64,000 bases of DNA, taken from assembly GCA_963732775.1 (NCBI GenBank), contig CAVTAR010000001.1, positions 992,001 to 1,056,000 of the forward strand, given 5' to 3'. The translations under genes were made by a program, and so were the position numbers. Numbering within the stretch: the stretch's first letter is position 1; the number at the start of each line of letters is the position of its first letter. This stretch comes from CAVRQM01 sp963732775. Lineage in GTDB: Bacteria; Pseudomonadota; Alphaproteobacteria; Acetobacterales; Acetobacteraceae. Positions 9,001 to 17,906 of the stretch are shown here, piece after piece. The notes under the pieces were generated by a model, which saw nothing but the letters and a program-made list of their open reading frames with translations, searched no databases and had not been told where the DNA came from.

Positions 9001-11129
9001 GTGGACGAGGGCATCCTGCGCCTGACCGATTTCGCCTCCCCGACCCGCTGGCGCACTATTTTGGCCGCCGCCGCCTCGGCATCGACATCCGCGACGACTG
9101 GGGCCGGCTGATCGCGCCCGCCGAGGGCGAGGCCGGCGTGCTGCAACAGGGCGGCGATGCCGGCAGCTTCGCGCTGCCCGACGTGCCGCAGCACACCGTG
9201 GTGCTGTTCGCTGGCCCCGTGCAGGCCGGCGCGGACGGGGTCGCGCCGGTGCCGCTCGACATCCCCGACTTCAACGGCCAGGTGCGGCTGATGGCGGTCG
9301 GCTGGGACGGCGACCGCGTCGCGAGCGCGAGCCGAGACGTCCTGGTGCGCGATCCGCTGGTAGCCGAAGCGCTGCTGCCGCGCTTTCTCGCGCCCGGCGA
9401 CCACGCGCGGCTCGCCGTGCTGCTGCACGACCTCGACCTGCCGGGCGGCACGGTGGCGGTGCGGCTCGCCACCGATGGCCCGCTCGCCATCGACGGCCCG
9501 GCGGAGCTGTCGCAGGCGCTCGCCCCGAACCAGCGCGTGCTGGTCACGACCAACCTCACCACGACCGGCGCCGGCCGCGGCGTGCTGCACCTCGACGTGT
9601 CCGGTCCGGCCGGCTTCCACGTCGCGCACGAGTCCGCCATCACGGTCCGCCCGGCGCGCGCCGCCAGCACCGCCGTCGCGGGCGCGGCACTGCCGCCGGG
9701 CGCGGACCAGGTCCTGGCCCCGCCCGTGCCGCTCGACCGCTATGTCCCCGGCACCGCGACCGCCACGGCGCAATTCGGCGCGCCGGTGCGCTACGACGCC
9801 GACGCGATGCTGCGCGAACTGGCCGACTACCCGTTCTCGTGTCTCGAACAGAGCACCAGCCGCGGCCTGCCGCTGACCGTCCGCCGCGACACCACGCCCG
9901 GCGTGCTGCAGCCGCTGGTGGCTTCGGTGCTGGACCGGCAGCGCTACGACGGTGGCTTCGCGCTGTGGTCCGCGTCGGGCGAAGCCGAGCCGTGGCTGTC
10001 GAGCTACGCGACGGAGTTCCTGATCCGCGCCCGGGACGCGGGCGCGACGGTGCCGGAGGCGGCCCTGGCGGCGGCGTTGCGCTTCCTGTCGGACGGCGCG
10101 AACGGCGACCAGGACTCGCCCGAGGCGCTCGCCGCACAGGCGTATCGCCTGTACGTGCTGGCGCTCGCCGGGCAGGGCAGGCCGGGGGCGGCGCGCGTGC
10201 TGGCGGCGACGCTGGGCGACCTGCCGACGCCGCTGGCCCGCGCGCAACTCGGTGCCGCTCTCGCCCTCGCGCACGACAGCCCGCGCGCCGAGACGGCCTT
10301 CGCGGCAGCGCTCGACGCCAGCGCGCGAGACTGGTGGCGACTCGACTATGGCAGCACGCTGCGCGACCGGGCCGCCATCGCCGTGCTGCTGCGCGAGAGC
10401 GGCCTGTTGCCGGATCGCCTGGCCAATCTCGTCGCGAGCCTGCCCGGCCCCGACCTCGACCCGCGGGCGCTGTCGACGCAGGAGCAGGCGTGGCTCGCTA
10501 CCGCCGCCGCCGTGCTGGGGCGCGCCGGTGCGCCGCCCCGCGTGTCGGTGGACGGCACGGAGGCGCCGGTGGTGGCCGATGTCGCGACCGTCGCGCTCGC
10601 CGGGCCGGCGCGGGTGCGCAATCTCGGCACCGCGCCGGTATGGCAGAGCGTGTCCGTGCGCGGCGTGCCACTGGTCGCCCCGCCGGCGCAGCGGGCCGGG
10701 ATGCGGGTGACGCGGAAGTTCTTCACGCTGGACGGCGGCACGCTCGACCTCGACCACCTGACGCAGAACACCGATTTCGTGCTGCTGCTGGAGGGCCGCG
10801 CCGAGGACGGGCAGGAGCATCGCGCCATGCTCCAGCAAGGGCTCCCGGCCGGCTGGGAGATCGTCGGGCGGCTCGCGGCCGGAGCGCAGGCGGGGATGGC
10901 GTGGCTCGGCACGCTGTCGCAGACCGAGGCCGAGCCGGCGGCCGACGACCGCTACGCCGCCGTGCTGGCGCTCGACACGGCCACGCCGGAGTTCCGCGTG
11001 GCGGTCCGGCTGCGGGCGGTAACGCCCGGGGAGTACGAGATACCGGGTGCGGACCTGGCCGACATGTATCGCCCAGGCATCTTCGCGCGGCAGGCGGCGA
11101 ACCGGGTCCAGGTGCTGGGCGGGGAGTAG
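6010..11129 (+). CDS. Bacterial alpha-2-macroglobulin with thioester motif (seven apparent frameshifts)
   Basis: The gene encodes a protein of about 1,700 residues beginning with a cleavable signal peptide (MRRWIVLVSACVALAFATIARA) and running through macroglobulin-type beta domains to the thioester site CLEQ (nt 9840-9851) and a C-terminal receptor-like domain. Such proteins trap attacking proteases in the periplasm and usually partner penicillin-binding protein 1C, which is the next gene. The reading is broken by apparent single-base insertions near 6835, 7712, 7985, 8167, 8207 and 8316 and a deletion near 9039. Each break is followed at once by the matching continuation in another frame, for example ASVLFDTRLFVLPRG after the first. 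I read it as one gene with sequence errors. True multi-step inactivation is possible but less likely, since no motif is lost. ATG 6010 follows an AGGAGACGAGG ribosome site. Confidence 0.88.
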
Positions 11130-11160
11130 TGTTGCTCCTGGTCCGCATCGTGCTGTTCGC

Positions 11161-11237
11161 CCCTCACCCCAGCCCTCTCCCGGAGGGAGAGGGAGCAGGT
11201 CCTTCTCCCTCTCTCACTGGGAGAGGGCCGGGGTGAG
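11161..11237. repeat. Intergenic palindromic repeat, family A copy 2
   Basis: It has the same arms as the copy at 3940. Its right arm (GAGAGGGCCGGGGTGAG) contains the GTG at 11233 that is the only plausible start codon of the following pbpC gene. Confidence 0.88.
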
Positions 11238-13143
11238 CGGCCGGCGCGCACGGTGGTGGGCCGTCGGCCTGATCGGCGCGGCGATCGTCGTCGTCGCCCT
11301 CGATCGCGCGCTCCCCCCCGAGCTCGACCGTCTCGCCGCGCTCGGCACGGAGATCCGCGACCGCCACGGCCAGGTGCTGGCCCTGCTGCCCGCGCCGGGC
11401 GGCGTCTGGCGGCTGCGCACCACCGTGGACGATGTGCCGCCGGCGCTGATCGACGCGCTCGTGCGCACCGAGGACCGCCGCTACTGGCGCCACCCCGGCG
11501 TCGACCCGATCGCCCTTTCCCGCGCCCTTCTTCAGGACATTCGTGCGGGCAGGATCGTGTCCGGCGGCTCGACGCTGACCATGCAGGTGGTCCGCCTGCT
11601 GCACCCGCGCCCGCGCACCTGGGGCGCCAAGGCAATGGAGGTCCTGCGCGCGCTGCAGCTCGAGGCGCATCTCTCGAAGCGCGACATCCTCGGCCTCTGG
11701 CTCACGCTGGCGCCGGAAGGCGGCAACCTCGAGGGCATCACGGCCGCCGCGCACGCCTGGTTCGGCGTCTCGCCGCGCGCGCTCGATCCCGAGCAGTCGG
11801 CACTTCTGGTTGCCATCCCCCGCCGCCCCGAGGCGCTGCGCCCCGACCGCCACGCGAGCCGCGCCCGCGCCGTCGCGTCGCGCGTGCTGGGCGCCGCGGC
11901 CGACGTGCCCACGCACCGGCTGGCGATGCCGCGCCATGCCTGGCCGGCGGTGGCGGCGCTGGCCCCCGCCGGCGAGCGGGTGGCGACCACGCTCGACCTG
12001 CCGCTGCAAGCCGCGCTGGAGCGCCTCGCCGCCGAGCGGTTGAGGGACCTGCCGCCCCGCGCGTCGCTCGCGATCGTCGTCGCCGACCTCGCCGCGCACG
12101 CTGTCACGGCGCTGGTCTCGGGCGACGGGCCGGACGCCGACCGGGCGGGCTACCTCGATCTCACCGTTGCCGTCCGCTCGCCCGGCTCGGCGCTGAAGCC
12201 GTTCGTCTACGGGGTGGCGTTCGACGACGGCATCGCCGCACCCGGCACGCTGCTCGACGACACGCCGCACCGCTTCGGCGGCTATGCGCCGGAGGATTTC
12301 GACCGCGGTTTCGCCGGCCGCGTCACCGCCGCCGAGGCGCTGCGCCGCTCGCTCAACCTGCCCGCCGTCGAGCTGTTGCAGCGCGTCGGGCCGCTGCGCC
12401 TGCTCGGGGTTCTCCGCGCGACCGGGGTGGCGGTGCGCCTGCCGCCGGGCGCGGACGCGTCGCTGCCGCTGGCGCTGGGCGGTGCCGGGGTTTCCCCGCG
12501 CGGGCTCGCGTCGCTGTATGCGGCGCTGGCCGGCGACGGCACGACGGCGCCGCTGTCCCTGGTGGCCTCCGACCGGCCGCCGACAGTGCGCCTGCTGTCG
12601 CCGCGCGCGGCGGGGTCGGTCGCGTCCGTGCTGACCCAGCGCTTCCCCGAGGGCGGGCCGCCCGGCGTCGCCTGGAAGACCGGCACGAGCTGGGGCGGCC
12701 GCGACGCCTGGGCCGCCGGGTTCGACGCTGCCCACGTCGCCGTGGTGTGGGTCGGCCGGCCCGACGGCTCGCCCCTGCCGGGCGCCACCGGCCGCGCGCT
12801 CGCCCTGCCGCTGCTGGCGCGCGCCATGGCACTGCTGCCCGCCGCACCGCGCCCCGAGCCCGCCCCGGTCATGCCCGAGCGCCCGTCTGCCGCCGCGCCG
12901 GCGGCCGATGCCGTGCGGCTGCTGTTCCCGCCGCCGGGCGCCGTGCTGGCGGGCGAGGGCAGGGTGGTGCTGCGCGCCATGGGCGGGCGGCGGCCGTTGA
13001 CGTTCCTGGTCGACGGCGCGCCCCTGGCGTCGGCCCCCGCGCGGCGGGAGACGGCGTGGCAGCCCGCGAGCGCCGGGTTCTACCGCATCGGGGTGATCGA
13101 CGCGGACGGGCGGGCGGACCACGCGACGGTGCGGGTAAGATGA
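11233..13143 (+). CDS. pbpC: Penicillin-binding protein 1C
   Basis: This 636-aa bifunctional peptidoglycan synthase has an N-terminal membrane anchor (WWAVGLIGAAIVVVAL) and a GT51 transglycosylase domain with catalytic Glu80 (RTEDRRYWRHPGVDP) and GGSTLTMQ. The transpeptidase domain has SxxK (SALK, Ser319), SLN and KTG (Lys482) motifs, and the C-terminal BiPBP_C domain of this class is present (residues ~545-636). It acts at the periplasmic face of the inner membrane. Coupling with alpha-2-macroglobulin is a conserved arrangement, thought to allow wall repair where the envelope is breached. GTG 11233 is the first start codon in frame with the anchor and lies inside a palindromic repeat; no clear ribosome site precedes it. 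Confidence 0.93.
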   Translation: MSGRRARWWAVGLIGAAIVVVALDRALPPELDRLAALGTEIRDRHGQVLALLPAPGGVWRLRTTVDDVPPALIDALVRTEDRRYWRHPGVDPIALSRALLQDIRAGRIVSGGSTLTMQVVRLLHPRPRTWGAKAMEVLRALQLEAHLSKRDILGLWLTLAPEGGNLEGITAAAHAWFGVSPRALDPEQSALLVAIPRRPEALRPDRHASRARAVASRVLGAAADVPTHRLAMPRHAWPAVAALAPAGERVATTLDLPLQAALERLAAERLRDLPPRASLAIVVADLAAHAVTALVSGDGPDADRAGYLDLTVAVRSPGSALKPFVYGVAFDDGIAAPGTLLDDTPHRFGGYAPEDFDRGFAGRVTAAEALRRSLNLPAVELLQRVGPLRLLGVLRATGVAVRLPPGADASLPLALGGAGVSPRGLASLYAALAGDGTTAPLSLVASDRPPTVRLLSPRAAGSVASVLTQRFPEGGPPGVAWKTGTSWGGRDAWAAGFDAAHVAVVWVGRPDGSPLPGATGRALALPLLARAMALLPAAPRPEPAPVMPERPSAAAPAADAVRLLFPPPGAVLAGEGRVVLRAMGGRRPLTFLVDGAPLASAPARRETAWQPASAGFYRIGVIDADGRADHATVRVR

Positions 13144-13206
13144 GGCGACACGTCAGAGTCTCGCGGCAGAGGGTATCAATTCCTTGGACCAAGAGTGGCC
13201 GAGATC

Positions 13207-13752
13207 ATGCGTTTTCTAACCACGTCTGAATGTAGCGACCGTGCCCGACAGGCCGGGATGCGGCCAGGCAAAGCCGGGAGGGAACACGCGAAACCGGCAA
13301 GGCACTTTGTCCAATTCGTTTACAAGAGCCGGATGCTAAGAGCACATGAGGTTGCCGTCGCCCTGGTCGATTGCATGGGCGCGTACGACTGGGCTGTCCT
13401 ATGGGCGTACGACTTGCCGTGGGGTGATCGCTCCCTCGAAGTCATTCCCCCGCCTGATTGGAAAGAATACGCCCAGTGGCGACGACGTTATGATGAATAC
13501 CGACCACTTTACGATGCACCTGGTCACGCATTCGACGCCGGCAGCCAAGCGGAACTCGTCGAGGTCCTCCGAGCTGCTATCCACATGGGATGGGATGCGC
13601 GGGCGTTCAGCAGGCCTCTCCGATGCATGGTCGACCTCTCGCACGACGACATCATCAAACTTCGATCGCAGGCCAACCTGTCCGAAGTGACCGACCAACT
13701 CACTGATCTCGGGCTGACACAAATCGCTCCGGCGAACAGACGGCGGCTCTGA
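13207..13752 (+). CDS. Hypothetical protein in a lower-GC island
   Basis: I do not recognise this 181-aa protein. It is soluble, with no signal peptide or membrane segment, rich in Trp, Tyr and Arg in the middle (WAVLWAYDLPWGD, DWKEYAQWRRRYDEYRPLYD, residues ~65-100), and ends in a charged helical region (HDDIIKLRSQANLSEVTDQL). Base composition is visibly lower in GC than on both sides and third-position GC bias is weak, which suggests recent acquisition. GTG 13195 would add four residues; ATG 13207 is equally possible. It converges on the ClC gene and is flanked by pbpC, with no other accessory gene nearby. Confidence 0.6.
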   Translation: MRFLTTSECSDRARQAGMRPGKAGREHAKPARHFVQFVYKSRMLRAHEVAVALVDCMGAYDWAVLWAYDLPWGDRSLEVIPPPDWKEYAQWRRRYDEYRPLYDAPGHAFDAGSQAELVEVLRAAIHMGWDARAFSRPLRCMVDLSHDDIIKLRSQANLSEVTDQLTDLGLTQIAPANRRRL

Positions 13753-13811
13753 CCCGACGTTAGGCGCGGGTCGCCATATGATTGGAGCCAACGGCACCGC
13801 GAAATCCTCGA

Positions 13812-15566
13812 TCACGCCTCCCCCGCCAGCTCCCTTCGCCGCCGGTCCAGCTCCTCGTTGTAGCGGCGCAGCGCGAACGCCTCGGTGAGCTGGCCCAGCA
13901 CCTGCCGCGTCTCCGCGCCGTCCACCACCGCCAGCGCGTCGGCCTCGGCGTCGGCGAAGGCGGCCACGGCCTCCTTCACCGTCATCTGCGGCAGCAGCAC
14001 GGCGTCGCGGTGCATCAGCAGCTCGCCCAGGCGCGTCGCCGGGTCGCGCTCGGTCGCGTGCGCGTCGGCCACCGAGGCGATGCCGGCGTAGCGGCCGGCA
14101 TCGTCGACCACGATCACCCGCGTCGAGGCGCCGAGCGGGAAGTCGCGGCGGAAGCTCGCCAGCGTCGTGTCGGCCCGCACCGTGCGCGTGTCGCGCCGCA
14201 TCATCCGCCCGACGGTCAGGTTGCGCACCCAGCCGATGTCCACCGCGCTGCGGATCGATTCGCCGCGTAGATGGAACCGCCAGGTGGCGAACGAGTAGCC
14301 GAAGGTGCGCCGCACGGTGATCGCCGAGAGCGTGCTGGCCGCCACCACGGCGGCGGTCAGCGGCAGCGAGCCGGTGGTCTCGAGCGCCAGGAACGACATC
14401 GTCAGCGGCCCGCCCACCACGGCCACCGCCAGCGCGCTCATGCCGACCAGGGCGCAGACATGCGGCGGCGAGACCAGGGCGACGGCGCTGCCCTCCAGCA
14501 CGCCCGCGAACACCCGGCCCAGCAGCGAGCCGAGGAACAGGCTGGCGAAGAACAGCCCGCCGCGGAAGCCGCTGCCGAGCGAGACCGCCGAGGCCAGCGC
14601 CTTCAGTCCGAACAGCAGCGCGAACCACCACACCGGCAGCGGCGCCATGATGTCGAGGTGCAGCGCGCCGTGCCCCGACGACAGCACCTGCGGCGTGACG
14701 ATCGCGAGCCCGCCGATCAGCGCGCCGCCGATCGCCGGGCGCAGCCAGCCGGTGACGAGCAGGCGGCGGAACAGCGCCTCGGCCAGCGTCACCCCGCGCA
14801 TCAGCGCGATGCCGGCCAGGGCCGCGACCATGCCGAGCGCCAGCAGCGGCGGGTAGTCCAGCGCCGGGATGGCGCTCGGCACCGCGAGGTCGAAGCCGTA
14901 GACGTCGGTGTGCATCAGGCGCACCACGCCGACGGCCGCGAGTGCGGCGGCCATCACCGGCGCCAGGGTCGCGAGCGAATAGGTGCCGATCACCAGCTCG
15001 AACGCGTAGAAGGCGCCGGTGAGCGGGGCGTCGAACGCCGCGGAAATGGCCCCCGCCGCGCCGCAGCCCACGAGCAGCCGCAGGTCGCTGCGGCGCAGCT
15101 TGAAGGCGCGCCCGAGCCGCGAGGCCAGGGCCGCGCCGATCTGGGTATAGCCGGCCTCGAGCCCGACCGAGGCGCCGACCGCGTTGGACAGCGCCGTCTG
15201 CGCGACCACCAGCAGGCTGTCGTTCAGCGACATCGTGCCGCCATACAGCGCGTTGGCCTCGATCGGGTCGACCGCCCGGCGCGGGCTCCAGCGCGCGATC
15301 GCCCAGCCCAGGCCGCCCACCGCGAGGCCCCCCAGGCAGGGCGCCAGCAGCGCCCGCGGCCAGGCCAGCACGGGCGTCTCGCTCAGCCGCTGCGCGACCG
15401 GCAGGCCGAACAGCAGCTCGTGCGCGCGCTGCGTTGTCTCGCTCATCGCGGTGACGCACAGCCCGGCCGCGACGCCGACCAGCCCGGCCAGCACCACCAG
15501 CCACAGCTCGTCGCCGCGCACCAGGCCGCGCAGCGCCTGCGGGATCTGCAGCAGCCGGGCGAGCAT
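13812..15566 (-). CDS. ClC-family chloride channel/antiporter with C-terminal CBS pair
   Basis: This 584-aa membrane protein has around ten or more hydrophobic segments. The ClC anion-selectivity loops are recognisable: ASVGLEAGYTQIG stands where GREGP is expected, keeping the gating glutamate but not the Gly-Arg and Pro, and SLGSGFRGGLFFASLFLG matches the GxFxP loop. Two cytoplasmic CBS domains follow (residues ~435-570: VGRMMRRDTRTVRADTTLAS and RLGELLMHRDAVLLPQMTV). It moves chloride or a related anion, channel or H+-exchanger not being decidable here. ATG 15566 is chosen because the amphipathic N-terminal helix and first span follow directly. It sits 26 bp after the NnrU-like gene on the same strand. 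Confidence 0.88.
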   Translation of the reverse strand: MLARLLQIPQALRGLVRGDELWLVVLAGLVGVAAGLCVTAMSETTQRAHELLFGLPVAQRLSETPVLAWPRALLAPCLGGLAVGGLGWAIARWSPRRAVDPIEANALYGGTMSLNDSLLVVAQTALSNAVGASVGLEAGYTQIGAALASRLGRAFKLRRSDLRLLVGCGAAGAISAAFDAPLTGAFYAFELVIGTYSLATLAPVMAAALAAVGVVRLMHTDVYGFDLAVPSAIPALDYPPLLALGMVAALAGIALMRGVTLAEALFRRLLVTGWLRPAIGGALIGGLAIVTPQVLSSGHGALHLDIMAPLPVWWFALLFGLKALASAVSLGSGFRGGLFFASLFLGSLLGRVFAGVLEGSAVALVSPPHVCALVGMSALAVAVVGGPLTMSFLALETTGSLPLTAAVVAASTLSAITVRRTFGYSFATWRFHLRGESIRSAVDIGWVRNLTVGRMMRRDTRTVRADTTLASFRRDFPLGASTRVIVVDDAGRYAGIASVADAHATERDPATRLGELLMHRDAVLLPQMTVKEAVAAFADAEADALAVVDGAETRQVLGQLTEAFALRRYNEELDRRRRELAGEA

Positions 15567-15592
15567 GGCCGAAGGCTCGGCGACCGGCGCGT

Positions 15593-16267
15593 CTAGCCCG
15601 GCACCGGCGCGACGCCGACCACGTGGCGATGGCCGAACAGCAGCACCAGCCACAGCGCGAGGCCGGCCGCCGGGACCATCCAGCCGATCTCCGAGGCGAC
15701 CAGCCGGTTGCGCCCCTGGGCGATGGCGGCACCCGGCACGATGGACGTGCCGCGCGCGAGCCGCCGCCAGCCGGCCGGATCGCGGGCGGCAATCTTGGCG
15801 TCGATGGAAGGCATCCCGGCCAGCGCCGTGACCAGGAAGGCGCCGAAGAACAGCATCGAGGCGACGTCGCCGTTGCCAAGCACATGCACGCCGGCCCACA
15901 GCGCGAAGGCCCACAGCATCGGGTGGCGCGTGAGGCGGGTGATGCCGCGCGGCTCGGCGCCGAGCCCCCGCCCGCCGGCCGCGGTCGGGTTCGGGGCCGC
16001 GACCGAGCCCACCAGCAGCACGCAGGCGGCCAGCATCACGAGCGCCAGCGCCCAGCGCAGCCCGTCGGGCGCTATCCACACCGGCTCGAGCGGGGCGGCG
16101 TTGTAGCTGGCGCAGAGGGCGACGATCGAGGCCACCGACAGCAGCGAGAAGCCGACCAGGAAGCCGCGCTCGCCCAGCCGGGCCACGGCGGCGGCGCGCA
16201 GCCTCGTGCCGGCGACGCCGACATGCACGCCGACCCAGACCAGTGCGGCGATCAGCAGGAGCCCCAT
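15593..16267 (-). CDS. NnrU family membrane protein
   Basis: This 224-aa protein has about six membrane segments and the NnrU hallmark GITRLTRHPMLWAFALWAGVH around residues 113-133, followed by NGDVASMLFFGAF. The first member was found linked to nitrite/nitric oxide reduction, but the family is broad and related to isoprenylcysteine methyltransferase-like proteins; the reaction is unknown. It precedes the ClC gene on the same strand and probably shares its transcript. No denitrification genes occur in the window. The start at 16267 gives a first span immediately (MGLLLIAALVWVGVHVG). Confidence 0.82.
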   Translation of the reverse strand: MGLLLIAALVWVGVHVGVAGTRLRAAAVARLGERGFLVGFSLLSVASIVALCASYNAAPLEPVWIAPDGLRWALALVMLAACVLLVGSVAAPNPTAAGGRGLGAEPRGITRLTRHPMLWAFALWAGVHVLGNGDVASMLFFGAFLVTALAGMPSIDAKIAARDPAGWRRLARGTSIVPGAAIAQGRNRLVASEIGWMVPAAGLALWLVLLFGHRHVVGVAPVPG

Positions 16268-16429
16268 GGTGCCGTCCCCTTCGTCCACCCGATCGTGGCA
16301 CACGCGATCGTGCCACGCGTCGCCGCGTTGCCCCAAGGCCGTTGCGCCGCCGCGAAGAACCCCCGCCGGGATGCCCCGTTGCCCCCGCAGCCGGTCAGTC
16401 CGGCCCATCCAGCACAAGGAGTTCCCGCG

Positions 16430-16975
16430 ATGGATCGACGCAACGCGATTGCCACGCTGTCCGGCGCCGTGGCGGCCTCGGCCCTGCTCACCCTGCCGCG
16501 CCGCGCCGCCTGGGCGCAGCAGACGCCGGCGCTGATGCCGGGCACCACGCTCGATGCCGACGCCTACAAGACGCACACGCTGATGGCGGGCACCTTCGCC
16601 AAGCAGACCAGCGTCGTCGCGCTCGGCAAGGCCACGAACCCGCGGGTCAAGCAGTTCGCCCAGTTCGAGGCGGACGAGCAGACCACCATCGCGCAGGTGC
16701 TGACCGACATGGCCAACCCCCCGCCCGCACCGCTCGACGCCGCGCACCAGGGCATGCTGACCCAGTTGCAGGGCGAGCAGGGCAAGGCGTTCGACGCCGC
16801 CTACGTGCAGGGCCAGATCAAGGGCCACCAGGAACTGTTCGCCATCCAGCAGGCCTACCTGAACGGCAACCCGACCGACCGCGACCGCGAGCACATCGCC
16901 ATGCTGGCGCGCGCGGTGATCCAGATGCACCTGACCATGCTGCAGGACCTGCAGGGCCTGGTCGGCAGCGCCTGA
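16430..16975 (+). CDS. DUF4142 exported protein
   Basis: This 181-aa protein has a twin-arginine-like export signal (MDRRNAIATLSGAVAASALL, cleavage near AWAQQ) and a helical DUF4142 domain, a ferritin-like four-helix bundle of unknown function found in the periplasm. The domain is recognisable from TFAKQTSVVALGKATNPRVKQFA and FDAAYVQGQIKGHQELF. ATG 16430 follows AAGGA by nine bases. It is divergent from the NnrU gene with a 162-bp gap, and 112 bp separate it from the beta-propeller gene. Confidence 0.8.
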   Translation: MDRRNAIATLSGAVAASALLTLPRRAAWAQQTPALMPGTTLDADAYKTHTLMAGTFAKQTSVVALGKATNPRVKQFAQFEADEQTTIAQVLTDMANPPPAPLDAAHQGMLTQLQGEQGKAFDAAYVQGQIKGHQELFAIQQAYLNGNPTDRDREHIAMLARAVIQMHLTMLQDLQGLVGSA

Positions 16976-17087
16976 CCCGGCACCGTCGGCGGGCGTGCCA
17001 TACGGCCGCTCGCCGTCGGGCCAGGATTAACGTGCCGTCCACGCGGCGGCGGCTTATGGATGCGCCGGACCCCGAGGAGTGCATCCG

Positions 17088-17906
17088 TTGCAGAGCAAGC
17101 TCGCCGCCGCGTTCCTGCTGGCCGTCGCCGGCGCCACGCCGGCGCTGGCCCAGCATCTCAGCAGCCCGGAGAACCTGGTCATCACGCCGGGCGGCGCGCT
17201 GTTCGTGGAGAGCGGCAACGGCGTCGCGAGCTTCCAGGCGGACGGCACCTATGTCGGTACGTTTGCGACCGGCAGCGGGCACCCGTATCGCCTCGCCATC
17301 GACCGCAACCAGGACCTGTTCGTGGGCATGCGCGACACCGCCGACGTGCAGGTCTACACGCTGTCCGGCCAGTTGCTGCGAACCATGGCGGGCGAAGCCG
17401 GCTCGGGCCTCGGCGTCACGTCGGCCGACGACGTGGTGGCGATTCAGGGCGGCACCGGCCGGCTGTTCAGCAAGAAGGGCGTGCTGCTCCAGACCTTCAC
17501 GCAGGACAAGCAGGGACGCGCCTACGCCGGCGGGGTGGTGGCGGTGATCGGCACGGCGATGTACTGCGTGTCGGACCCGAGCAGCGGGCCGAGCATCGCC
17601 GACACGGTGAGCGTCGCCTCGATCCTGGCCGGCCTGCCGCGTGAGCGCGAGCACTTCACCAACGCCGGTAGCCCGCTGCCGAGGCAGGTCGCGGTGGACG
17701 CCCGCGGCGCCTACTACATCGGGGGCGGCGCGGGCACGGTCAGCGTCTACAGCCACCCCGGCGCGCTGCTGCTGTCGATCCCCGGCCTCGCTGGCCCCAG
17801 CGGCATCGCCGTCGACCCGAGCGGCACCATCTACGTGGCCGAACGCGACGCCAACGACGTCAAGGTGTTCGACGCCGCCGGCACGCTGGTCAACACGATC
17901 CGCTGA
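17088..17906 (+). CDS. Exported NHL/beta-propeller repeat protein
   Basis: The protein has about 272 residues with a signal peptide (MQSKLAAAFLLAVAGATPALA) and repeated NHL-like strands (YRLAIDRNQDLFVGMRDTAD, SGIAVDPSGTIYVAERDANDV), which build a six-bladed propeller. Such domains bind ligands or proteins, and no catalytic residues are recognisable. TTG 17088 is preferred over GTG 17079 because GAGGAG (17074-17079) then lies eight bases upstream and the signal peptide has a normal length. Its 3' end overlaps the convergent LysR gene by 17 bp. Confidence 0.75.
   Translation: MQSKLAAAFLLAVAGATPALAQHLSSPENLVITPGGALFVESGNGVASFQADGTYVGTFATGSGHPYRLAIDRNQDLFVGMRDTADVQVYTLSGQLLRTMAGEAGSGLGVTSADDVVAIQGGTGRLFSKKGVLLQTFTQDKQGRAYAGGVVAVIGTAMYCVSDPSSGPSIADTVSVASILAGLPREREHFTNAGSPLPRQVAVDARGAYYIGGGAGTVSVYSHPGALLLSIPGLAGPSGIAVDPSGTIYVAERDANDVKVFDAAGTLVNTIR

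Noticed and set aside
14271..15596. Plus-strand frame of about 440 codons opposite the ClC gene
   Set aside because: Gln/Arg/His-rich antisense translation; the ClC motifs are on the other strand.
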